This document shows, in pieces, positions 22,965-30,062 of a stretch of 33,183 nucleotides of DNA. The stretch's first letter is position 1, and each line of letters begins with the position of its first letter. The notes under the pieces are model-generated. The model was not told the DNA's origin. It made no database searches and saw nothing but the letters and a program-made list of their open reading frames with translations. Position numbers and translations under genes: made by a program. This DNA comes from JAPLGZ01 sp038225095 (GTDB lineage: Bacteria; Chloroflexota; Anaerolineae; Caldilineales; Caldilineaceae): positions 1 to 33,183 of the forward strand of contig JBBREZ010000011.1 in NCBI GenBank assembly GCA_038225095.1, in the 5' to 3' direction.

Positions 22965-23432
22965 ATGCCATTTTCTGAAATCCCGCCTTCAGCGGTCAAC
23001 CCTTCGGCGGCGGGATATTCCAAACGTTCGTTGATCGAAAAATTGGGGATCAAAACGGGCCAACGCATTGCTGTCATTCAGGCACCGGCGGACTATGCTA
23101 GTCTGCTGGGAATGTTGCCAGATCGGGTGATTTTGTCGGAGGAACTGGGCGATGCGCTGGATTTTGTCCATTTTTTTGCCACACGCCATCAGGAACTTGC
23201 CGACTTTTTTCCACGTTTGAAAGCTGCCCTGGCGCTCAACGGCATGTGTTGGATTTCCTGGCCCAAGCGCACGCCCAAATCTGTTACGATCAAAATTTCT
23301 ACAGATTTGGACGAAAATATCGTGCGCGAAATTGGCCTGGCCAACGGCTTGGTCGATGTCAAAGTGGCGGCGATTGACCAGACCTGGTCTGGGTTGAAAT
23401 TTGTTTATCGGCTGAAGGATCGAGGGAAATGA
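22965..23432 (+). CDS. DUF3052 family protein
   Basis: 155 residues. Matches the DUF3052 pattern: AGYSKRSLIEKLGIKTGQRIAVIQAP (17-42), YASLLGMLP, DFVHFFATRHQELADFFPRLKAAL, NGMCWISWPKR, then IVREIGLANGLVDVKVAAID and TWSGLKFVYRL. The fold is thought to resemble a methyltransferase-like sandwich without the SAM motif; no activity is known. The start is supported by TAGGGG seven bases upstream and by eight-base spacing to the MutL-like gene. It is the last gene of the seven-gene cluster and is followed by a large hairpin. Confidence 0.88.
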   Translation: MPFSEIPPSAVNPSAAGYSKRSLIEKLGIKTGQRIAVIQAPADYASLLGMLPDRVILSEELGDALDFVHFFATRHQELADFFPRLKAALALNGMCWISWPKRTPKSVTIKISTDLDENIVREIGLANGLVDVKVAAIDQTWSGLKFVYRLKDRGK

Positions 23433-23444
23433 TGGGAGCACCAA

Positions 23445-23561
23445 TATGACAGCGCAAGGTTGTTAATCGGTAGACCACAGCAGAGCCGGCACGCCTACGG
23501 GCCGGACCATGCGCACGAGGCGTGCTGGCTCCGCCCTTGCGCGCAACCTTGCGCTGTCATA
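23445..23561. repeat. 117-base long hairpin (perfect 18-bp outer stem)
   Basis: tatgacagcgcaaggttg (23445-23462) and its exact complement (23544-23561) close a loop that holds a second stem, gagccggcacgcct / aggcgtgctggctc (13 of 14 pairs plus one G-T), around a gggccgg core. It begins 12 bases after the DUF3052 stop. It may be a palindromic mobile repeat, a structured RNA or a terminator; there is no T tract at the end. Confidence 0.65.
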
Positions 23562-23641
23562 CTAATGCAACCACTAAAATTGGGCAAGAAGAATGGTGGT
23601 AATTCCCCAGACGCACCTTCTCTTACGGATATTACACTGGT

Positions 23642-24541
23642 ATGAGCAGACAACAATCTTTATTCGATCCTTCTGAAGAGTTTATCGAGCAAAACGGACG
23701 TGATGACCATGCAAATAAAATCATCAACGTTGCCTCTGTGCCAATGCGTAGTCCGTTTCGGTATCCAGGCGGCAAGACATGGTTGGTGCCATCCATACGA
23801 ACCTGGCTGCGGGCGCGCGGAGGCTCGGATAAAGAATTGATTGAGGCTTTTGCTGGCGGAGGAATTGTTAGTCTTACGGCTGTATTCGAACAATTGGTTG
23901 GACAGGTAACGCTGGTAGAATTGGATGAGGATGTAGCGGCGGTTTGGCAGATAATCACAAGTGGAGATGCCCAGTGGTTGGCTGATCAGATCGTCACTTT
24001 CGACTTAACGGCCGAGACGGCGCAAGCAGCCATTGCGCAAGCCAGCCAATCGCTACGGGATCGAGCTTTTGCAACCATTGTTAAGAATCGCGTCAATCGT
24101 GGTGGAATTCTAGCGGAAGGCGCCAGCTTTGTTAAACAAGGAGAAAACGGGAAAGGCATCCGATCCCGTTGGTATCCAACAACGCTTAAACATCGTATTA
24201 TGGAAATCGATCAGCTACGCGACAAGATCAAATTTATTCATGGGGATGCTTTTGAGGTATTGCGCATCAATCAAAATCGTAAAGACAGCTTGTATTTTAT
24301 TGATCCACCTTATGTCAAAGCCGGTGGGCGGCTTTACCGGCATTCTACTATCGATCACCTTGCCTTATTTGAGCAAGCCGCACGTCTGGCCGGCGATTTC
24401 CTGATGACATACGATGATCATGCTGAAATTCGCGCACTAGCCAATGGGTATGGCTTTGAAACACGTTTTGTTGCTATGAAAAGTACGCACCATGTGCAAA
24501 AGAACGAATTACTAATCGGCCGCAATCTGAGTTGGCTATAA
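23642..24541 (+). CDS. D12-class N6-adenine DNA methyltransferase (orphan)
   Basis: 299 residues. PFRYPGGKTWLV (38-49) and EAFAGGGIVSL (68-78) are the SAM-binding start of the Dam/D12 class, DRAFATIVKNRVNRGG is the middle motif, and DPPY (221-224, in YFIDPPYV) is the catalytic motif. KNELLIG closes the fold. It methylates adenine N6 at a specific DNA site; the site cannot be read from the sequence. No restriction enzyme gene is nearby, so it is probably a solitary regulator/repair methylase or a transferred gene. Met35 (MRSPFRYPGG) is an alternative start, since the first 34 residues are polar and non-conserved. Its end overlaps the next start by 10 bases. Confidence 0.92.
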   Translation: MSRQQSLFDPSEEFIEQNGRDDHANKIINVASVPMRSPFRYPGGKTWLVPSIRTWLRARGGSDKELIEAFAGGGIVSLTAVFEQLVGQVTLVELDEDVAAVWQIITSGDAQWLADQIVTFDLTAETAQAAIAQASQSLRDRAFATIVKNRVNRGGILAEGASFVKQGENGKGIRSRWYPTTLKHRIMEIDQLRDKIKFIHGDAFEVLRINQNRKDSLYFIDPPYVKAGGRLYRHSTIDHLALFEQAARLAGDFLMTYDDHAEIRALANGYGFETRFVAMKSTHHVQKNELLIGRNLSWL

Positions 24542-26490
24542 ACACACCAATGCATAAATTAGTTGCCCGATATGTGACTAAACTCGATCCTTATCTGTTC
24601 TTACTGCTTGCCTTGAGCCTCTTCGCGCTGACCCCACTCTTGGCCCCTGGCTATTTTTATGAAGCGCATGACGGCCGCCACAGCGTCTTTTATTTGATTA
24701 TGTTTGACGCCTCGATCCGCGACGGTGCCTGGTGGCCGCGCTGGGCCATGCATCACATCCAGGGTTATGGCTACCCCACGTTTATTATCCAGGCGCCGCT
24801 GGGCTTTTATCTGGCCGAAATTTTTGTGCTATTCGGCGCTGGCTATACGTTGGCCGCTAAGCTGGCCTGGGCAACCGGTTTCCTAATGGGCGGCTGGGGT
24901 ATGTACCAACTGGTGGTGCACTGGTTGACGCCTGATGCTTTGGCACTGGCTCCTGTGCAGAAAGCGGGCGAGAAAACACGAGCGATCGACAATGTGCGGT
25001 TGGCGGGTGTCGTCGCTGGTTTGTTGTATGTCTTTATCCCCTATCATTTGGTCGATATTTATGTGCGCGCGGCGCTCAATGATTCGCTGTTGCTGGCTTG
25101 GTTTCCCTGGGTGTTTTTGGCCTTTGATCGCCTGATCGAATGTGGATTCCTGGTTGGTTGGCAGCGCCGCTTAGCATTGGCGATGCTTTGTCTGGCCGGC
25201 GCCCTGTTGACGCACACCTTTGCCCTGGTTTCGTTTGCGCCGCTGTTGGTGACATTTGTGCTGTTCCGGCTGGCCGTGGCCTGGCGTCAACCGGTGGAAT
25301 CTGGGCGCGTCCAACGCCAAATTCTGGGCCGGATTGGCCTGGCCGCTGCCGGTGGCATTGGCGCATTGTTGCTTTACGCTTGTTTTCTGTTGCCGCTGTT
25401 GGTCGAGGGCCAATACCTAAAACAACAAGTATATACGACCAACACCTACGATTTTCGTAACAACTTTGTTTATTTGGGCCAGTTTTTTAGTTCATTTTGG
25501 GGTTTTGGTTTTTCCGATGATCCGCAGGGTGCCAACGACGGCATGAGCTTTCAGGTGGGCGCGTTGGCTTTGTTGCTGGGGATGGCCGCGGTCTATGGCC
25601 TATGGCAGAAGCCGCGCTTGCGCAGCTTGATGCTCTATTTACTGGGCGCGACCGGGGCTTTACTCTGGTTGATCACGCCCGCTGCCCATAGTTTATGGGC
25701 AGTGGCAACGCCGTTGGCGGTCATTCAATTTCCGTGGCGCTTGCTGTCGCTGACGGCGTTTACCCTGAGCGCGCTGGCGGGGCTGGTGGTTTGGAATTTG
25801 TTGCCCACGCTCTTGAACAAAGCAGAGGAGTCCGGCGGTTTATTGGTGATCGGCCTGTTGATCATCTTCGCCAGTTACAGCTATGTCAACGCGCAATTGC
25901 AACCGGTTGAACCGTGGCGCGAGGATGGCCGTGCGATCTTTCGCTTTGAACGCGAGCATCCCGATATGATTGCGCCGACCCAGTGGGTGAAACAACCGTT
26001 TACCGAATCACCGATGACCAAGGACTACGCCGCGGACAATTATCGCGAAGATTACAGTGATCATGGCTTGTTGGAGCGCTTATCGATTCTCAAAGGCGCG
26101 GGCAAAGTGCTGAGCAATTACAGTCGCGGGTCGAGCGGCGGTGGCGTGGTGCAACTCGCGCAACCTTCCGTTGTGCGCATCAATGAATTTTACTTTCCTG
26201 GCTGGCAGGTGCGAATTGATGGCCGCGTAACGCCTCATCGCGTCTCTGATCCGTATGGGTTGATCGAGGTTGATGTTCCGGCCGGCGAACATCGCATTGA
26301 CGCCAGAATGGGTTCGACCTCCGTGCGGCAATTAGGCGCGATCATTGCTTGGCTTACCTTGTTAATCTCGATTGGCCTGCTGGTGTGGCCTGGGCAAGCG
26401 GTGCGCAACCGGTTACGTGCGCTTACAGGAACGCGCATGCCACTGGCGTTCATCAATTCAAACCGTCCCCAAAAACCGTTGACAAGTTAG
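24532..26490 (+). CDS. GT-C-like polytopic membrane protein (PTPS-related/YfhO-like)
   Basis: 652 residues with about 11-12 membrane helices, beginning LFLLLALSLFALTPLLAPG. An extracytoplasmic first loop carries acidic/His residues (YEAHDGRHSVFY, ~43-54) as in GT-C lipid-linked sugar transferases; WPRWAMHHIQGYGYPTF and VAGLLYVFIPYHLVDIYVRAA follow. Near the C-terminus a beta-rich outer domain (VRINEFYFPGWQVRIDGR, VDVPAGEHRID) precedes a last helix. This layout matches the '6-pyruvoyl-tetrahydropterin synthase-related' membrane family found with polysaccharide genes. The role is inferred as transfer of a sugar from a lipid carrier outside the membrane. ATG 24532 overlaps the methylase; 24550 is an alternative. 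Its TAG stop overlaps the tsaE stop tail to tail. Confidence 0.82.
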   Translation: MAINTPMHKLVARYVTKLDPYLFLLLALSLFALTPLLAPGYFYEAHDGRHSVFYLIMFDASIRDGAWWPRWAMHHIQGYGYPTFIIQAPLGFYLAEIFVLFGAGYTLAAKLAWATGFLMGGWGMYQLVVHWLTPDALALAPVQKAGEKTRAIDNVRLAGVVAGLLYVFIPYHLVDIYVRAALNDSLLLAWFPWVFLAFDRLIECGFLVGWQRRLALAMLCLAGALLTHTFALVSFAPLLVTFVLFRLAVAWRQPVESGRVQRQILGRIGLAAAGGIGALLLYACFLLPLLVEGQYLKQQVYTTNTYDFRNNFVYLGQFFSSFWGFGFSDDPQGANDGMSFQVGALALLLGMAAVYGLWQKPRLRSLMLYLLGATGALLWLITPAAHSLWAVATPLAVIQFPWRLLSLTAFTLSALAGLVVWNLLPTLLNKAEESGGLLVIGLLIIFASYSYVNAQLQPVEPWREDGRAIFRFEREHPDMIAPTQWVKQPFTESPMTKDYAADNYREDYSDHGLLERLSILKGAGKVLSNYSRGSSGGGVVQLAQPSVVRINEFYFPGWQVRIDGRVTPHRVSDPYGLIEVDVPAGEHRIDARMGSTSVRQLGAIIAWLTLLISIGLLVWPGQAVRNRLRALTGTRMPLAFINSNRPQKPLTS

Positions 26491-27014
26491 CGGCCCGCCT
26501 CGATCAGCGCCTGGAGCACGGCTTGGCTCGCGCGGCCAAACGCCGTACAGGCGATCTGGCGCGCCGATTCAGCTTGGGCCACGTAGGCGATGTCAATGCG
26601 CAGATAGTCGTCGGGCAGGAGCGCGGCCACCCGTTCTGCCCATTCGATAACGACGATGGCATTTTCTGCGGCCAGTAATTCTTCCAGGCCGAAGGTCGCT
26701 GCCTCCTGTGTGGCTGCCAATTCACTGTCACCCAGACGATAACTGTCGATATGGATCAATTGCCGATGATCAGGCGCGTCGTATTCGTTCACCAGTGTAA
26801 AAGTGGGACTGGTGACCCGCTTAGTGATCCGCAACCCCGCGGCAATGCCCTGGGTTAACACAGTTTTGCCCGCGCCCAGATCGCCCTGGAGCGCGATCAC
26901 TTGTCCTGCGGCCAGCAACTGGCCCAAGCGTTGCCCCAATGCGCGCGTCGCGTCTGGCGAATGAGTCGTTTGCGTATAGTTAAGCGGCTGGCTGATTGGT
27001 GTTGTGGTCTTCAT
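26487..27014 (-). CDS. tsaE: TsaE, tRNA N6-threonylcarbamoyladenosine ATPase
   Basis: 175 residues from ATG at 27014, which has GGGA seven bases upstream; a TTG two codons earlier is less likely. Walker A GDLGAGKT is at 44-51, followed by family motifs VTSPTFTLVNEY, IDSYRL and VIEWAERV. TsaE works with TsaB and TsaD in the cytoplasm to make t6A37 on ANN-reading tRNAs; those partners are not in this window. The C-terminal ~25 residues are longer than in the smallest homologues. The gene is convergent with the GT-C-like gene, sharing four bases at the stops, and divergent from the Yip1-like gene. Confidence 0.95.
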   Translation of the reverse strand: MKTTTPISQPLNYTQTTHSPDATRALGQRLGQLLAAGQVIALQGDLGAGKTVLTQGIAAGLRITKRVTSPTFTLVNEYDAPDHRQLIHIDSYRLGDSELAATQEAATFGLEELLAAENAIVVIEWAERVAALLPDDYLRIDIAYVAQAESARQIACTAFGRASQAVLQALIEAGR

Positions 27015-27268
27015 CGACAATTCCCAACAATTTACCCCTGAAATGGATAAAACGGCTACGGAAAAACAGTCACGCCGTATATAATACCTGCACTTAGCCA
27101 GCGCACAAAAGCGAAGACGCTATGCTGCTTCATCACGCGGCGATGAGCAAATTTGCTGGCGCGTTATCCAAGAATATACCATCCGCGCCCAGCCAGCGTA
27201 TAATGGTGTTCTCTATCATTGTAACAGCGCATGCGCACAAACCCAGTTTTATCACCAGGAGGTGACCT

Positions 27269-27928
27269 ATGGATTTTTCTGCAATCTTCCAGACTTGGAA
27301 AACTGTTTTGCTCACGCCCGGCGAAGCTATCTTCGCGCAAGAACGGGTAAAACCGACGGCTACGTTTAATACGGCCATTATCTGGATTGTGATCGCTGCT
27401 GCAATTGCGGCTGTGTTGGGTCTGTTGCGCGGGCTTATTTTCTTCAATACTGGCACCCTAAATCAAATGATTGGGATGATGAACCTGCCGCCAGCGGTAA
27501 CGCAGCAGATGCGAACGATGATGTCTAGCGGGATAATAAACGCTGCGATGGGCGGCGCAGGGGTGGCTGCGATTATCTCTATCCCGATTTCTTTTCTGAT
27601 TGGTGTGGGGATTTTGCATTTATTGGCGAAGCTGCTGGGTGGGCAAGGTGATTTTGGCAATTACGCCTACTTAATCGCCACCTTTCAAGCCCCGATCATC
27701 ATCGTAAGTGCGATCCTTGGCTTTGTGCCTGGGCTGGGTAGTTGCCTCGGCTCTATTCTTTCGATTTACGGCTTTGTCTTGACCTATTATGCGACCAAGG
27801 TGGCATATAATTTGACCTCGGGCAAAGCGATCGCCGTGGTGCTTATCCCCATTTTGGTGGTCATCTTACTGTTCGCTTGTGCTATCTTTAGCATTATGGG
27901 TTTGATCATGTCTACCCAAAATCGTTAA
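27269..27928 (+). CDS. Yip1-family membrane protein
   Basis: 219 residues. Signature start WKTVLLTPGEAIFAQERVKPTA, then about five helices: IWIVIAAAIAAVLGLLRGL, an Ile-rich AGVAAIISIPISFLIGVGILHLLAKLLGG, YAYLIATFQAPIIIVSAILGFVPGLGSCLGSI, and VVLIPILVVILLFACAIF. This matches the bacterial YIP1 domain (PF04893). Function in bacteria is unknown. A near-perfect AGGAGGTGA seven bases before ATG gives the strongest ribosome site of the window and suggests high expression. npdG follows closely, so the two are likely cotranscribed. Confidence 0.85.
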   Translation: MDFSAIFQTWKTVLLTPGEAIFAQERVKPTATFNTAIIWIVIAAAIAAVLGLLRGLIFFNTGTLNQMIGMMNLPPAVTQQMRTMMSSGIINAAMGGAGVAAIISIPISFLIGVGILHLLAKLLGGQGDFGNYAYLIATFQAPIIIVSAILGFVPGLGSCLGSILSIYGFVLTYYATKVAYNLTSGKAIAVVLIPILVVILLFACAIFSIMGLIMSTQNR

Positions 27929-27942
27929 AGGAGTTGATGAAT

Positions 27943-28614
27943 ATGGCAAAATCTATGATCGCCGTGATCGGCGGTACAGGGAAAGAAGGATCGGGGCTAG
28001 CGTTGCGGTGGGCCGCAGCCGGTTATCCGATCGTGATTGGCAGCCGGAGCGCCGAAAAAGCCAGCGCGATGGCTGCTGAGTTGAGCGCCTTATTACCTGC
28101 CGGCGGTGTATCACTCACTGGCGCCACGAATGCCGCCGCTGCCGCCGCCGCTGAAATTATTGTCCTCAGTGTGCCCTATGACGCCCAGGCCGATACCATT
28201 GAGCAAATCGCCGCTCACTGCGAAGGAAAAACGTTCATCAACGTCAGCGCGCCGCTTAAACCGCCGAAGGTTTCTGTCGTCTGGCATCCGCCGGGTGGTT
28301 CCGCTGCGCAGGAAGCGCAACTTCAACTGGGCGAAAAAGTAAAAGTTGTCGCCGCCTTCCAGAATATCTCGGCTGGTCATTTAAAAGATTTAAGCTGGCA
28401 ACCGGATTGTGATGTGTTAGTGACGGGCGATCACAAAGAAGCCAAACAAACGGTGCTGGAACTAGTGAAAGCATGCGGCCTCTTCGGCGTTGACGCCGGT
28501 GCCTTAGCTAACGCATCGATTGTCGAAGGATTGACGGCTGTACTTGTAGGGATTAATATCCGCCATAAACTAAAAGACAGTGGCCTCCGCATTACGGGGA
28601 TTCCGCGCGAGTAA
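27943..28614 (+). CDS. npdG: NADPH-dependent F420 reductase (Fno/NpdG)
   Basis: 223 residues from ATG at 27943 (MAKSMIAVIGG), nine bases after AAAGGAG; in-frame TTG and ATG just upstream are too close to that site. The dinucleotide fold GGTGKEGSGLALRWAAAGYPIVIGSRSAEKA (~9-39) has Ser-Arg-Ser for the NADP 2'-phosphate. Also IIVLSVPYDA, INVSAPLKPP, VVAAFQNISAGHLKDL and the final RHKLKDSGLRITGIP are typical of F420H2:NADP oxidoreductase. The reaction is F420H2 + NADP+ = F420 + NADPH. F420-binding residues are not checked. Its presence suggests the host makes or uses F420. The stop codon lies at the very edge of a MITE-like element. Confidence 0.88.
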   Translation: MAKSMIAVIGGTGKEGSGLALRWAAAGYPIVIGSRSAEKASAMAAELSALLPAGGVSLTGATNAAAAAAAEIIVLSVPYDAQADTIEQIAAHCEGKTFINVSAPLKPPKVSVVWHPPGGSAAQEAQLQLGEKVKVVAAFQNISAGHLKDLSWQPDCDVLVTGDHKEAKQTVLELVKACGLFGVDAGALANASIVEGLTAVLVGINIRHKLKDSGLRITGIPRE

Positions 28615-28760
28615 GGCCAGTCCAAGCAATCAATAACAATCCAGGGATCGAGACTTGACAGGTGGGGCCTTTTCCTCCTGTCAAGCGGGTGCCCTCTGGG
28701 CGCGATAGCAATTCTGAAATAGGCCCAGCCCGTATCCTTATTGATTTGGAATAATCTAAG
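28611..28760. mobile_element. MITE-like non-autonomous element, copy 2
   Basis: In inverse orientation to the copy at 4936. The left end taaggccagtccaagcaat (28612 on) matches the complement of that copy's right end. The right part (ctgtcaagcgggtgccc at 28678-28694, gatagca, then cgtatccttattgatttgga) matches the complement of its left part. The long palindromic core is missing, so it is ~150 bases against ~235. Its first bases supply the TAA stop of npdG. Confidence 0.7.
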
Positions 28761-28786
28761 TAACTCTTGTCGCGCCATCATCCTGT

Positions 28787-28852
28787 AACGGGCCGGGGAC
28801 GGCAAAACTTAGTCGATACCAAGCCGTTCCGTGTCTGGCCTCGGCCCGTTTT
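28787..28852 (+). repeat. AACGGGCCGGGGACGG hairpin repeat, copy before CGS gene
   Basis: aacgggccggggacgg at the left and ctcggcccgtt at the right surround gataccaagccgttcc. It is diverged from the 17409 copy, but the arms still pair. It ends 28 bases before the cystathionine gamma-synthase-type ATG, so it would lie in its leader. Confidence 0.75.
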
Positions 28853-28880
28853 ACCACGCGCAACATCACTCAGAAAATCT

Positions 28881-30032
28881 ATGAAACCTAACACGCCATT
28901 CAACCACATCGAAACCCTTGCCGTCCACGCCGGTCATCACAGTGACCTGAGCAGTGGCGCGGTGATGCCGCCGATCAACCTTTCCACCACCTTTGAGCGC
29001 AACGCCGATGGCAGCTATACCAATGACAACGTTTATTCGCGCAGTAGCAATCCCAATCGAAAAGCACTGGAGGAATGTCTGGCTGGCTTAGAAGGCGGGG
29101 TGGCGGCCGCGGCCTTTGCTTCCGGAATGGCGGCGACGATGAGTTTTTTTCAGGCGTTAAAAACCGGTGATCATGTGATCGGGCCCGATGATGTTTACTT
29201 TGGCACTGGTCGCCTGGCGCAGGAAATCTTTGGACCGTGGGGATTGGACTATACGGTTGTGGATATGACCGATCTGGAGCAGGTGCGGCAAGCGCTGCGC
29301 CCCAACACCAAGGCCATCTGGGTCGAGACGCCATCCAACCCGTTGCTCAAGCTTACGGATATTGCCGCGGTCAGCGCGCTGGCTCATCAAGTCGAGGCGA
29401 TCTGCGTGGTGGATAACACCTGGCCATCCCCGATCTGTCAGCGCCCGCTTGCGCATGGTGCGGATATTGTCATGCATTCGACCACCAAATATTTGGGCGG
29501 GCATAGCGATCTCACAGGTGGCGCGTTGATTGCGCGGGAAAACGATCCATTTTTTCAACGTATTCGTGCGATTCAACAACTGGGCGGGGCGGTGCCATCA
29601 CCGTTTGATTGCTGGTTGTTGCGGCGTAGTATCAGCACTTTACCTTATCGAATGCGCGGTCACTGTGAAAATGCGCTCAAGGTGGCGAACTTTCTAGCCA
29701 CACAGCCCAGCGTCGCCGCCGTGCATTACCCTGGCTTGGAAAGCCATCCAGGGTATGCCATCGCCCGCAGGCAGATGTCTAGCTTTGGCGGCATGTTATC
29801 GATCCAGGTTCAAGGCGATGCGTCACACGCGCTGGCCGTGGCCGGCAGGGTAAAGTTATTTACCCAGGCCACCAGCCTCGGCGGCGTCGAAAGTCTGATC
29901 GAACATCGTTACTCGGTGGAAGGGCCCACCAGCCGCACCCCACCCAATCTTTTGCGTATCTCGATTGGCTTGGAAAACGCCGAAGATTTGATGGCTGATC
30001 TGGCGCAGGCGCTTGCCAGTTCGTCAGACTAA
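28881..30032 (+). CDS. Cys/Met metabolism PLP-dependent enzyme (cystathionine gamma-synthase type)
   Basis: 383 residues from ATG at 28881; the ORF is open 38 codons upstream, but those translate the repeat. Homology starts with FNHIETLAVHAGH. Motifs of PF01053: PPINLSTTFERN, YSRSSNPNRKALEECLAGLEGG, FASGMAAT, ETPSNPLLKLTDI, VVDNTW (Asp that binds the PLP ring nitrogen), and STTKYLGGHSD with Lys203 as the PLP Schiff base; LGGVESLIEH and RISIGLENAEDL close the fold. Cytoplasmic. It could be cystathionine gamma-synthase, gamma-lyase or methionine gamma-lyase; sequence alone does not decide. It appears to be a single gene with a poor Shine-Dalgarno and repeats just upstream. Confidence 0.92.
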   Translation: MKPNTPFNHIETLAVHAGHHSDLSSGAVMPPINLSTTFERNADGSYTNDNVYSRSSNPNRKALEECLAGLEGGVAAAAFASGMAATMSFFQALKTGDHVIGPDDVYFGTGRLAQEIFGPWGLDYTVVDMTDLEQVRQALRPNTKAIWVETPSNPLLKLTDIAAVSALAHQVEAICVVDNTWPSPICQRPLAHGADIVMHSTTKYLGGHSDLTGGALIARENDPFFQRIRAIQQLGGAVPSPFDCWLLRRSISTLPYRMRGHCENALKVANFLATQPSVAAVHYPGLESHPGYAIARRQMSSFGGMLSIQVQGDASHALAVAGRVKLFTQATSLGGVESLIEHRYSVEGPTSRTPPNLLRISIGLENAEDLMADLAQALASSSD

Positions 30033-30062
30033 AACTATGTTTCCCTATGGCAGCACGTTGGC

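Noticed and set aside
27196..27206. TATAAT at 27199-27204 as promoter of the Yip1-like gene
   Set aside because: No acceptable -35 at 16-18 bases upstream; kept out of the feature list although it may still be the -10.
28767..28880. 38-codon upstream extension of the CGS-type enzyme
   Set aside because: Translates the GGGCCGGGGACGG repeat; homology and length agree with ATG at 28881.
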